Part shown: piece by piece, positions 7,901 to 12,747 of the stretch
Layout of the letters: the number at the start of each line of letters is the position of its first letter
Position numbering within the stretch: the stretch's first letter is position 1
DNA from: a virus
IMG/VR virus record: IMGVR_UViG_3300021470_000040
Location: 1 to 30,495 of that record
Strand: one strand, 5' to 3'
DNA: 30,495 nucleotides
Notes under the pieces: generated by a model
What the model was told of the DNA's origin: nothing
Databases searched by the model: none
Seen by the model: only the letters and a program-made list of their open reading frames with translations
Made by a program: the position numbers and the translations under genes

Positions 7901-8002
7901 TTCCGAACGTCCGTGATGACCGGCAGCTACCCGGACACACGGCGCAACCTCGAAACCAAACTCCGACCGGGTAGCTGTTCGGTCGATCACATTGTTCGCA
8001 AT
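7901..8002. repeat. attC-like site 1
   Basis: Outer boxes CGAAC (7904-7908) and GTTCG (7994-7998) pair. After a short unpaired spacer, GTGATGACCG (7913-7922) pairs with CGGTCGATCAC (7980-7990) with one bulged G at 7985. Then CAGCTACCCGG (7924-7934) pairs perfectly with CCGGGTAGCTG (7967-7977), with TT against G between the two stems. The terminal loop is 32 nt. The 3' arm carries two more bases than the 5' arm. The 115-bp space between the exonuclease and the 58-aa gene is fully accounted for by this site. Confidence 0.7.
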
Positions 8003-8007
8003 TTATT

Positions 8008-8184
8008 GTGGAAATCAAATACTCAGCATACTGGAGAACCGAAAACGGTCATATCCGCATCACCAACGGGAAATTGGACGAGTCCGACATCAAGGAGGCC
8101 ATCGAGCGCAAAGAGGCGAGGGAAACCATCGACCACGTTCCTGTCACATTCACAAACGCCAGCTTTGACGGGGTGGATTTATGA
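8008..8184 (+). CDS. Cassette I: small hypothetical protein
   Basis: GTG at 8008, 6 bp after the cassette core GTTCGCAAT, opens a 58-residue ORF starting MEIKYSAYWRTENGHIRITN. It continues through a charged helix (KLDESDIKEAIERKEARET) to a short C-terminus ending FDGVDL. The stop codon abuts the R'' box of the next attC-like site, the usual geometry of a gene cassette. No family recognised. Confidence 0.55.
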   Translation: MEIKYSAYWRTENGHIRITNGKLDESDIKEAIERKEARETIDHVPVTFTNASFDGVDL

Positions 8185-8276
8185 TTGCGAACGCATAAGC
8201 TCATGGATGCCGACCAATTAACGCCCGAACTCGCGCAGGATGCTCCTCGGCATTCCATGCAGCGTCTTGTTAGCCC
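8184..8276. repeat. attC-like site 2
   Basis: R'' box ATTGCGAAC (8184-8192) and R' core GTTAGCCC (8269-8276) flank a hairpin. The arms are GCTCATGGATGCCGA (8199-8213) and TCGGCATTCCATGCAGC (8247-8263), fully complementary except for two extra bases on the 3' arm (C8260 and one T of 8253-8254). The unpaired spacers are GCATAA and GTCTT. R'' is the exact complement of the start of cassette I (GTTCGCAAT at 7994). The site lies inside the apparent 5' part of the Mom-like frame, so that gene must really start after it. Confidence 0.8.
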
Positions 8277-8283
8277 TCTTTTG

Positions 8284-8949
8284 GTGGTTGCGATACCCGC
8301 GAAGGAAGCCGAACCGTTCTTGCTGATGCGGCACTATGCAAAGCGCACGTGTCCGATCTCCTACGCCTTTGGAGCGTGGCGGGGAACGGAGCTTGTCGGG
8401 GTGGTGACGTATGGAACGCCTGTAAGCTCAAATCTACGGGATGGAATATGCGGCAAGGAATGGTCTGCCAACGTGCTAGAACTGAATCGCCTATGCTGTG
8501 AGAACTCCCCGAACGTGGCAAGCCTGCTGGTGGGAAGGTCACTGCGACTGCTGCCGAAACCGTCCGTGGTGGTGAGCTACGCGGACACGGCGCAAGGGCA
8601 TGTCGGCTACATCTACCAGGCAACGAACTTCATCTACACCGGACTGAGCGCGAAGCGCACAGACTGGAAAATCAAAGGCCGCGAACATCTCCACGGCGCA
8701 ACCGTAGCCGACGAAAGCCGAGGCCAAGCCAACCGCGCCGAATGGATGCGGGAGAAATACGGAGACGACTTCTATCTCGATGACCGCCCGCGAAAGCATC
8801 GCTACGTGTTCGCGGTGGGAACGAAAAAGCAACAGGCCGCAATCAGGGAGGCTCTCAAATACCCTGTGGAACCATACCCGAAAGGACAAAGCCAACGCTA
8901 TGAAATCAACGCACCGATCACCACGCAAACCGCCTTTCTCTTGGGCTAA
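8284..8949 (+). CDS. Cassette II: Mom-like DNA modification (acetyltransferase-fold) protein
   Basis: The protein resembles phage Mu Mom and related GNAT-fold proteins that modify adenines in phage DNA and so block host restriction enzymes. Visible conserved segments are FLLMRHYAKRTCPISYAFG, GVVTYGTPVSSNLRDGICG, VLELNRLCCEN, ASLLVGRSLRLLP, VVSYADTAQGHVGYIYQATN and FIYTGLSAKRTDW. The frame is open upstream to an ATG at 8203 and TTG at 8185, but those codons lie in attC-like site 2. Family members begin near VVAIPAKEAEPFLL, so GTG 8284 (or TTG 8281), a few bases after GTTAGCCC, is preferred. The length from there is 221 residues. The TAA stop lies inside the R'' box of the next site. Mom proteins need a divalent metal and act with phage or host cofactors that cannot be seen here. 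Confidence 0.8.
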   Translation: MVAIPAKEAEPFLLMRHYAKRTCPISYAFGAWRGTELVGVVTYGTPVSSNLRDGICGKEWSANVLELNRLCCENSPNVASLLVGRSLRLLPKPSVVVSYADTAQGHVGYIYQATNFIYTGLSAKRTDWKIKGREHLHGATVADESRGQANRAEWMREKYGDDFYLDDRPRKHRYVFAVGTKKQQAAIREALKYPVEPYPKGQSQRYEINAPITTQTAFLLG

Positions 8950-8997
8950 CGCAAAAGTGGCCGATCCGAAGGATTCGGCCCACTGACTTGTTCGCTA
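8943..8997. repeat. attC-like site 3
   Basis: R'' GGGCTAAC (8943-8950) contains the stop codon of the Mom-like gene; the R' core is GTTCGCTA (8990-8997). AAC pairs with GTT. Unpaired spacers are GCAAA and GACTT, 5 nt each. The arms AGTGGCCGATCC (8956-8967) and GGATTCGGCCCACT (8971-8984) are complementary but for two extra bases on the 3' arm, and the loop is GAA. R'' is the exact complement of the cassette II start (GTTAGCCC at 8269). It could also act as a transcription terminator, but it has no T-run. Confidence 0.8.
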
Positions 8998-8999
8998 TT

Positions 9000-9323
9000 A
9001 TGATCGCAATAGTAAACACAGGACCGCACGACGACCCAAACCCGCTTGGAGAACGCACCTATGAAGTGCGGATCAACTCCAAAGTCATCACGACATTCCG
9101 ACACAAGCGCGGGGATGGACTAGGGCAATGCCTGCTTGCCGCAAGCAAGGCTGTCGAAAAGCAAAAATGGGAACCCCTCATGGACTGCCAAAGCCTCACG
9201 CGCTGCTTGACCGGATACGAACCAAGCGGCCCCGCTTCTGTATATTTAGCGAACGCCGTCATCACCAACGCGGATGACGGCTCCGCAACCAAAGACCCGC
9301 ATCAATCCGCGTTTGGTGCATGA
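9000..9323 (+). CDS. Cassette III: small hypothetical protein
   Basis: ATG at 9000, two bases after the core GTTCGCTA, gives 107 residues starting MIAIVNTGPHDDPNPLGERT. The segment FRHKRGDGLGQCLLAASKAV looks like a conserved phage hypothetical protein core. The last ~25 residues (from NAVITNADDG on) are encoded by attC-like site 4 itself, so they are probably a read-through tail rather than part of the ancestral protein. No function is assigned. Confidence 0.6.
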   Translation: MIAIVNTGPHDDPNPLGERTYEVRINSKVITTFRHKRGDGLGQCLLAASKAVEKQKWEPLMDCQSLTRCLTGYEPSGPASVYLANAVITNADDGSATKDPHQSAFGA

Positions 9324-9336
9324 ACTTGTTCGGATT
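9247..9336. repeat. attC-like site 4
   Basis: R'' TAGCGAAC (9247-9254) and R' GTTCGGATT (9328-9336) flank a hairpin with arms ATCACCAACGCGGAT (9261-9275) and ATCCGCGTTTGGTGCAT (9305-9321). The arms are complementary except for two extra bases on the 3' arm (C9319 and one T of 9312-9314). Spacers are 6 nt each (9255-9260, 9322-9327). R'' is the exact complement of the cassette III start (GTTCGCTA at 8990). Confidence 0.8.
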
Positions 9337-9338
9337 TT

Positions 9339-9629
9339 ATGTTCTCACAACAACCAAAAGACAAACCAACGCTTGATTTCAACCTTCGCCACTTGCCCAA
9401 AAAGCGGCGGGATGAGATCGAGGAAACAGTCACGCTCGGAGAATTGGAAAACGACCCGAAACTGACCGGATGCAACCTCTCATGTGGTGGAGGGCAGGGG
9501 TTCTTCCTCATGCCAAACACCTACCACATCGAGCAGGCGTTGAATCAATACTACGCGCACCTTGGTGGGAAAACCTATATGGCCGTAGGCGGAATCAGGG
9601 TGGTCGTTGATAATCCGAACAGTGATTAG
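9339..9629 (+). CDS. Cassette IV: small hypothetical protein
   Basis: ATG at 9339 lies two bases after the core GTTCGGATT and opens a 96-residue ORF starting MFSQQPKDKPTLDFNLRHLP. A basic/acidic N-terminal half is followed by GCNLSCGGGQGFFLMP and a C-terminal GGKTYMAVGGIRVVVDNP that looks beta-rich. There is no signal peptide or membrane helix. The R'' box of site 5 overlaps its last codons. Family and function unknown. Confidence 0.6.
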   Translation: MFSQQPKDKPTLDFNLRHLPKKRRDEIEETVTLGELENDPKLTGCNLSCGGGQGFFLMPNTYHIEQALNQYYAHLGGKTYMAVGGIRVVVDNPNSD

Positions 9630-9645
9630 ACAACAATCGTTAGAT
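9612..9645. repeat. Short site 5: degenerate attC or attI-like junction
   Basis: AATCCGAAC (9612-9620) is the exact complement of the cassette IV start (GTTCGGATT at 9328). GTTAGAT (9639-9645) fits the classical integron core GTTRRRY and touches the start codon of the recombinase remnant. Between them only GATT (9624-9627) and AATC (9635-9638) pair, so there is no full attC hairpin. A non-folding site next to the integrase start is what an attI site looks like, if the array is read on the minus strand. Confidence 0.5.
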
Positions 9646-10047
9646 ATGCAAAAACATAATCCCATCAAAGACAAGTGGTTGTCAAGACTTAGCTCTCGTC
9701 TAAGGTTGACCAACTCCGCGTGGAAAACCGAACAGGCGTATTGTCGGACAGTCTCATGGGGTTGGGATGATGCGGACAAGATGCCGAAGGAATGGAGCCG
9801 TGAAAGAAAGGTCGAGGAATGGCTTTCCCGCATGGTGAGGGAACGGGATATTTCCGCGTCAACCCAGAACTGCCGATTCAACGCACTGATCTACTCCTTC
9901 CGGCACTGCTACGGAACCCATGTTGCTGATTCTGGCCAGAACATACGATCCTTACAAATGGCTCTCGGCCACAAATCGCTTGAAACAACAATGGGGTATG
10001 TGCATTCAGACGGATTGAACATCAAAAGCCCCCTCCAACCCGCATGA
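9646..10047 (+). pseudogene. Internally deleted integron-type tyrosine recombinase (IntI-like)
   Basis: From the ATG at 9646 the ORF encodes 133 residues, against roughly 320-340 for integron integrases. Residues 1-83 match a core-binding N-terminal domain (WKTEQAYCRTVSWGW, KVEEWLSRMVRERDISAST, QNCRFNALIYS). At about residue 84 this joins directly to the catalytic C-terminus: FRHCYGTH (R86-H87), ALGHKSLETTMGYVH (H109, Y118) and GLNIKSPLQP. The last segment resembles the GVRSPLD end of IntI proteins. The first catalytic Arg, the catalytic Lys and the IntI-specific insertion are absent, so it cannot be a working recombinase alone. The deletion is in frame, so a stable DNA-binding product is possible. 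Confidence 0.75.
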
Positions 10048-10358
10048 TCCGCCGCAAGCCCATGCGCAAGGTCGGGAGACGAGGCCGCATGAACCGTGCC
10101 GCGAACGTGGCCGGTGACAAGGTAATCACGGCTTCCGGTATTGACTGGTGCGAGTTCTCCTTTCCAGATGTTTGCATTGGGCGAGCATTGCCGCTTCAAC
10201 GGGTCCACCGGATGAAACGCCGTTACTGTGATGCGGAAGAATTGTCCCGATACGCGGTCGGGTGCAACGCTTGCCATCATCACCTTGAGTTCCTACCACC
10301 GAAAGAAATGTTTGAGATAGTCAACGCAGCCATAGAGAGAAGGAATTATCAGCCTTAG
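10044..10358 (+). CDS. Small HNH-like zinc-binding protein
   Basis: A 104-residue product whose start overlaps the recombinase-remnant stop (ATGA). The N-terminus is very basic (MIRRKPMRKVGRRGRMNR). The core has WCEFSFPDVCIGRALPLQRV, then HRMKRRYCDAEELSR, then VGCNACHHHLEFLPPKEMFE. Paired Cys residues plus H-x-x-K-R-R and CxxCHH are the pattern of the small HNH-like phage proteins near replication or nin-type genes. Nuclease activity is possible but the catalytic set cannot be confirmed. 92 bp without a convincing gene follow (10359-10450). Confidence 0.55.
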   Translation: MIRRKPMRKVGRRGRMNRAANVAGDKVITASGIDWCEFSFPDVCIGRALPLQRVHRMKRRYCDAEELSRYAVGCNACHHHLEFLPPKEMFEIVNAAIERRNYQP

Positions 10359-10450
10359 AGAAACACTGCATCCTGAAAAGCAGCCAACCCGAACCCGAAC
10401 GAACATACTGAAAGCCATGAGACGATCCACCAAGAAAGGATAAACCTGTT

Positions 10451-10732
10451 GTGAACCCATCATCCACCCCGCAACCCGCCTGGAACGACTGGAGTCGCGA
10501 CCTTTCGCTCAATCCTGACATAACCGACCTTGCCGAAGACATCCTTTCCCTGAACCGTCCCAACGAAACCCACGCGGAGGAATATCGGGAGGAGAACGCC
10601 CGTGCTGCCCGCAGGATGGCCGACATCCGCGACGGCGGGGTGGAGGAGACGAGCGAGGAATGGCTTGTCGCAGAACGCCGACAAGATCTCATCGCGGACG
10701 GACTGGAGGAGGCGCGACCGAATGTCCCGTAG
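10451..10732 (+). CDS. Hypothetical acidic helical protein
   Basis: A GTG start at 10451 opens a 93-residue acidic, probably helical protein (LNPDITDLAEDILSLN; EEYREENARAARRMADI). No catalytic motif is visible. It overlaps the next gene by 11 bp. A replication-module accessory role is likely only from its position ahead of the initiator. Confidence 0.5.
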   Translation: MNPSSTPQPAWNDWSRDLSLNPDITDLAEDILSLNRPNETHAEEYREENARAARRMADIRDGGVEETSEEWLVAERRQDLIADGLEEARPNVP

Positions 10733-11003
10733 CAACAACATCCCCTACACTCCACCTGCACCACGCGCGAGAGTCCCCCGCCCGGAGCCAATCGGCCCGT
10801 CTTTCTCCCCCAAGATGCACGACAACCACCTCCTGGGCAAGTGGGCCGAGGGTATTCCCATTGAGACGTTGCGCCGGTGGCGGGACAACCCCTGCCAGTG
10901 CCACGTCTGCCGGAAGGCCGGAGAAATGCATCTGCCTGAAAAGCAACACAGCCAACCGCGAACGGCACAACCAGCGTTAAAAGTTTCCGTTGACAAAGTT
11001 TGA
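10722..11003 (+). CDS. Small hypothetical protein
   Basis: The ATG at 10722 has a strong ribosome-binding site (GGAGGAGG at 10705-10712). The 93-residue product begins MSRSNNIPYTPPAPRARVPR, Pro/Arg-rich. It then has WAEGIPIETLRRWRDNPCQC, which could be a short helix-turn-helix-like segment, followed by a C-x-C-x2-C pattern (CQCHVC) that may bind metal. The promoter for the replication genes overlaps its 3' end. Function unknown. Confidence 0.5.
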   Translation: MSRSNNIPYTPPAPRARVPRPEPIGPSFSPKMHDNHLLGKWAEGIPIETLRRWRDNPCQCHVCRKAGEMHLPEKQHSQPRTAQPALKVSVDKV

Positions 11004-11018
11004 GGAGTAGCGTAAAAA
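10990..11018 (+). promoter_or_regulatory. Sigma-70-like promoter of the replication genes
   Basis: TTGACA at 10990-10995, 17-bp spacer, TAAAAA at 11013-11018. It sits about 115 bp upstream of the initiator start and has the same -35 and a similar -10 to the promoter at 6853. Confidence 0.6.
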
Positions 11019-11025
11019 GAGTTCC

Positions 11026-11100
11026 GAGCGTCCAACTCAATGCACACTACCGAAACACCATCCTTCCCCGTCATCCTCTGGCATGTGTGCTTGGACGCTC
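11026..11100. promoter_or_regulatory. Nested inverted repeat in initiator leader
   Basis: GAGCGTCCAA (11026-11035) is a perfect inverted copy of TTGGACGCTC (11091-11100), and GCACAC (11042-11047) pairs with GTGTGC (11085-11090) inside it. The leader of the initiator mRNA can thus form a long stem with a ~37-nt loop. It could be an operator, an attenuator or part of replication control. Confidence 0.5.
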
Positions 11101-11137
11101 ATTTTGCATGTGAGGTTGGCGGGGACTTTTTTTCACC

Positions 11138-11863
11138 GTGAGCATATATGTCTCGAAAAATGTATGGGAAAACTGCCAGCAACGTGGAGAGCGAAGACTC
11201 GTAATGCTGGCTCTTGCCGAGTTTTCCGACGACTATGGGATTTGTTGGCCTTCTCAAACTTCGCTTGCCAAGCGAACAAAATGCACAGAAAGGGGTGTCC
11301 AAAAGATGATCGACGCACTGATAAAAGAGGGTGAAATTGACCTTGTTTCAGCAGGTGGAGGAAGGGGGAATTCTGCCCGTTATTGCCTTAAACCATACTT
11401 GTTAAAGGGCGAACACGGTTCATCCATTGAATGCGAAAAGGGCGAACCTGAAATTTATGAAGTTAAACCAATAAAGGGCGAACCTGAGTGCATAAAGGGC
11501 GAACCTGGAGACGTAAAGGGCGAACAAGCTGTTCCCCCGAACCACCAAGAACCATCAAAGAACCGTCAGAAGAAAGAGAAAGAAGAAGTTCCAGAAGTTG
11601 AGATTCCCGTATCACTGAACACCACGGAATTCAGAACGGCTTGGACGGAATATCTTGGGCACCGACGAGACAATAAATTTTCGCCACTCAAACCGCGTTC
11701 CATTTCCGCTCAATTCCGAAAGATGGAAACATGGGGAGTGGTAACGGCAATCGAGGCAATCGAAGATACGATCCGAAATAATTATCAAGGAATTTTCCCT
11801 CCAAAAACAAACCAAGCCCACAATGGGCAAAAACCAAAGAAAGAAACTCCGTATGACTGGTGA
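11138..11863 (+). CDS. Phage replication initiator (lambda O-like), winged-helix
   Basis: GTG at 11138 gives 241 residues. The N-terminal ~95 residues form a helix-turn-helix/winged-helix domain of the type in phage replication proteins (RRLVMLALAEFSDDYGICWP, SQTSLAKRTKCTERGVQKMI, DALIKEGEI). Residues ~90-130 are a linker with five KGE repeats whose DNA is an iteron array. A basic/acidic stretch follows, then a C-terminal domain (FRTAWTEYLGHRRDNKFSPL, ISAQFRKMETWG) like those of replisome organisers. It would bind its own origin and recruit the helicase through the DnaC-like loader encoded next. No strong ribosome-binding site precedes it. Confidence 0.75.
   Translation: MSIYVSKNVWENCQQRGERRLVMLALAEFSDDYGICWPSQTSLAKRTKCTERGVQKMIDALIKEGEIDLVSAGGGRGNSARYCLKPYLLKGEHGSSIECEKGEPEIYEVKPIKGEPECIKGEPGDVKGEQAVPPNHQEPSKNRQKKEKEEVPEVEIPVSLNTTEFRTAWTEYLGHRRDNKFSPLKPRSISAQFRKMETWGVVTAIEAIEDTIRNNYQGIFPPKTNQAHNGQKPKKETPYDW
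11404..11525 (+). repeat. Five iterons: candidate replication origin inside initiator gene
   Basis: The 11-mer AAAGGGCGAAC occurs exactly at 11404, 11437, 11473, 11494 and 11515. The last three are spaced 21 bp, two helical turns, and share flanks (ATAAAGGGCGAACCTGRAG-like). It encodes K-G-E each time, yet the conservation covers synonymous positions as well. A purine-rich stretch follows (11566-11600). Lambda and relatives place origin iterons in the same position, in the middle of gene O. Confidence 0.7.
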
Positions 11864-12434
11864 AAACAACAACAACGAACCCATCTCCGAATTTGAAGCA
11901 GGGCAACGGATCAAGTGGTTCCATGATGCGTGCCTCCCACTTTACCGCGAGAGCGACACTTCCCGCTTTTCCAAAAAGCTCCTGACTGCAATCAATGAAT
12001 ACACGGTTACCCCACAGGGGCTGGGATTTGTTGGGAAGCCGGGAGAATGCAAGACACGGGCGATGTTCATACTGCTCCGCCGGTTAATTATGGATGATGG
12101 GGTTTACTGCAAAGCCGTAAGCACACCAAAGTTTGCAACGCTCTGCGCAAACCAGTTCTCCGACAACTTCCAAGCGAAAGAAGATGCTGAAAAAAAGATG
12201 AAGTCATTTCAATCATGCGACGTTTTGTTCATTGACGACCTTGGAAAGAACAAGATGACCGAGCGGGCAGAGGTCGAGCTTTACGACCTGCTGGAAACAC
12301 GCACGGGGAAAATGATTCCTACCCTGTGGACAGCGAACGCTGCATCAGGTGAATTGCTGGCAATGTTTTCCAAAGACAGAGGCGAGGCGATCCTGCGCCG
12401 CTTGGCAGAATTCTCAAAGGTTATCAGCTTATGA
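11853..12434 (+). CDS. DnaC-like helicase loader ATPase
   Basis: The ATG at 11853 overlaps the initiator by 11 bp and gives 193 residues; an in-frame ATG at 11823 would add ten basic residues. A Walker A motif GKPGECKT lies at 61-68 and a Walker B motif VLFIDDLG at 124-131. A sensor-like TANAAS segment and a C-terminal RRLAEFSKVI containing arginines follow. This is the AAA+ layout of DnaC/DnaI loaders, which place the ring helicase on origin DNA. Order after the initiator and before a DnaB-type gene supports the role, parallel to lambda O then P. Confidence 0.75.
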   Translation: MTGENNNNEPISEFEAGQRIKWFHDACLPLYRESDTSRFSKKLLTAINEYTVTPQGLGFVGKPGECKTRAMFILLRRLIMDDGVYCKAVSTPKFATLCANQFSDNFQAKEDAEKKMKSFQSCDVLFIDDLGKNKMTERAEVELYDLLETRTGKMIPTLWTANAASGELLAMFSKDRGEAILRRLAEFSKVISL

Positions 12435-12697
12435 CCTGCGAACACATGGAGATCAGACGGGAGAGAATGCCAGAGGGATACCCTCACTATGAGAAAATTT
12501 CGTGTCTTTCCTGCGGCAAGTTCCTTGGCTGGGGTAAAAACCCGGCCAATGCAGCCAAGGAAAAGGCGAACTACGACAAGGCCGAGCAACTGAAAGCAGT
12601 GGCAGCAAACGACAGGATACGGGATTTTCTGGCATCCGTGACGAAGCAAGACGGCAAACTGAGCCACAAGCAACAGGCTTGGCAGAACAGCTTATGA
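12431..12697 (+). CDS. Small zinc-ribbon-like protein
   Basis: An 88-residue product starting MTCEHMEIRRERMPEGYPHY in an ATGA overlap with the loader gene. CEH followed 20 residues later by CLSCGKFLGWGKNPA looks like a four-ligand metal site, seen in many short phage proteins. The remainder is helical and charged. A role in the replication complex is inferred only from overlap with the loader. Confidence 0.6.
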   Translation: MTCEHMEIRRERMPEGYPHYEKISCLSCGKFLGWGKNPANAAKEKANYDKAEQLKAVAANDRIRDFLASVTKQDGKLSHKQQAWQNSL

Positions 12698-12711
12698 GCA
12701 CAGAAAAAGCA

Positions 12712-12739
12712 TTGACAAAAACAAAGCGGTTTGTATTTT
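12712..12739 (+). promoter_or_regulatory. Sigma-70-like promoter
   Basis: TTGACA at 12712-12717, 16-bp spacer, TATTTT at 12734-12739. GGAG follows at 12742-12745, giving good spacing (6 or 9 nt) to ATGs at 12752 and 12755 but only 2 nt to the ATG at 12748. Confidence 0.55.
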
Positions 12740-12747
12740 AAGGAGAA

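Larger units (their letters stand above)
7901..10047 (+). mobile_element. Integron-like gene-cassette array with IntI remnant
   Basis: This block holds four cassettes, each a short gene plus a folded attC-like site, followed by an internally deleted integron-type tyrosine recombinase. Cassette starts and their own R'' boxes match exactly: GTTCGCAAT 7994 with ATTGCGAAC 8184; GTTAGCCC 8269 with GGGCTAAC 8943; GTTCGCTA 8990 with TAGCGAAC 9247; GTTCGGATT 9328 with AATCCGAAC 9612. This is the relation expected when each cassette once circularised. Genes all read on the plus strand with starts just after a core. The extrahelical bases and the AACAA next to each R'' on the minus strand instead fit canonical attC sites on the minus strand, which would also put the recombinase in its usual divergent place. 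Inference from sequence structure; no covariance search was run. Confidence 0.75.

Noticed and set aside
7924-7977. tRNA or intrinsic terminator in the gap after the exonuclease gene
   Set aside because: There is no cloverleaf or T-run, and the outer boxes and spacer fit an attC-like site.
7992-9341. TTGTTCG before three start codons as a ribosome-binding or promoter motif
   Set aside because: It is not complementary to the 16S rRNA tail and its distance to the start varies; it is better explained as the R' core of the attC-like sites.
10359-10450. Tiny ORF at 10418 in the gap
   Set aside because: Only eight codons with no coupling or recognisable sequence.
11404-11525. Iterons as a CRISPR array
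   Set aside because: Repeats are only 11 bp with 10-25 bp spacing, lie inside an open coding frame and have no cas genes nearby.
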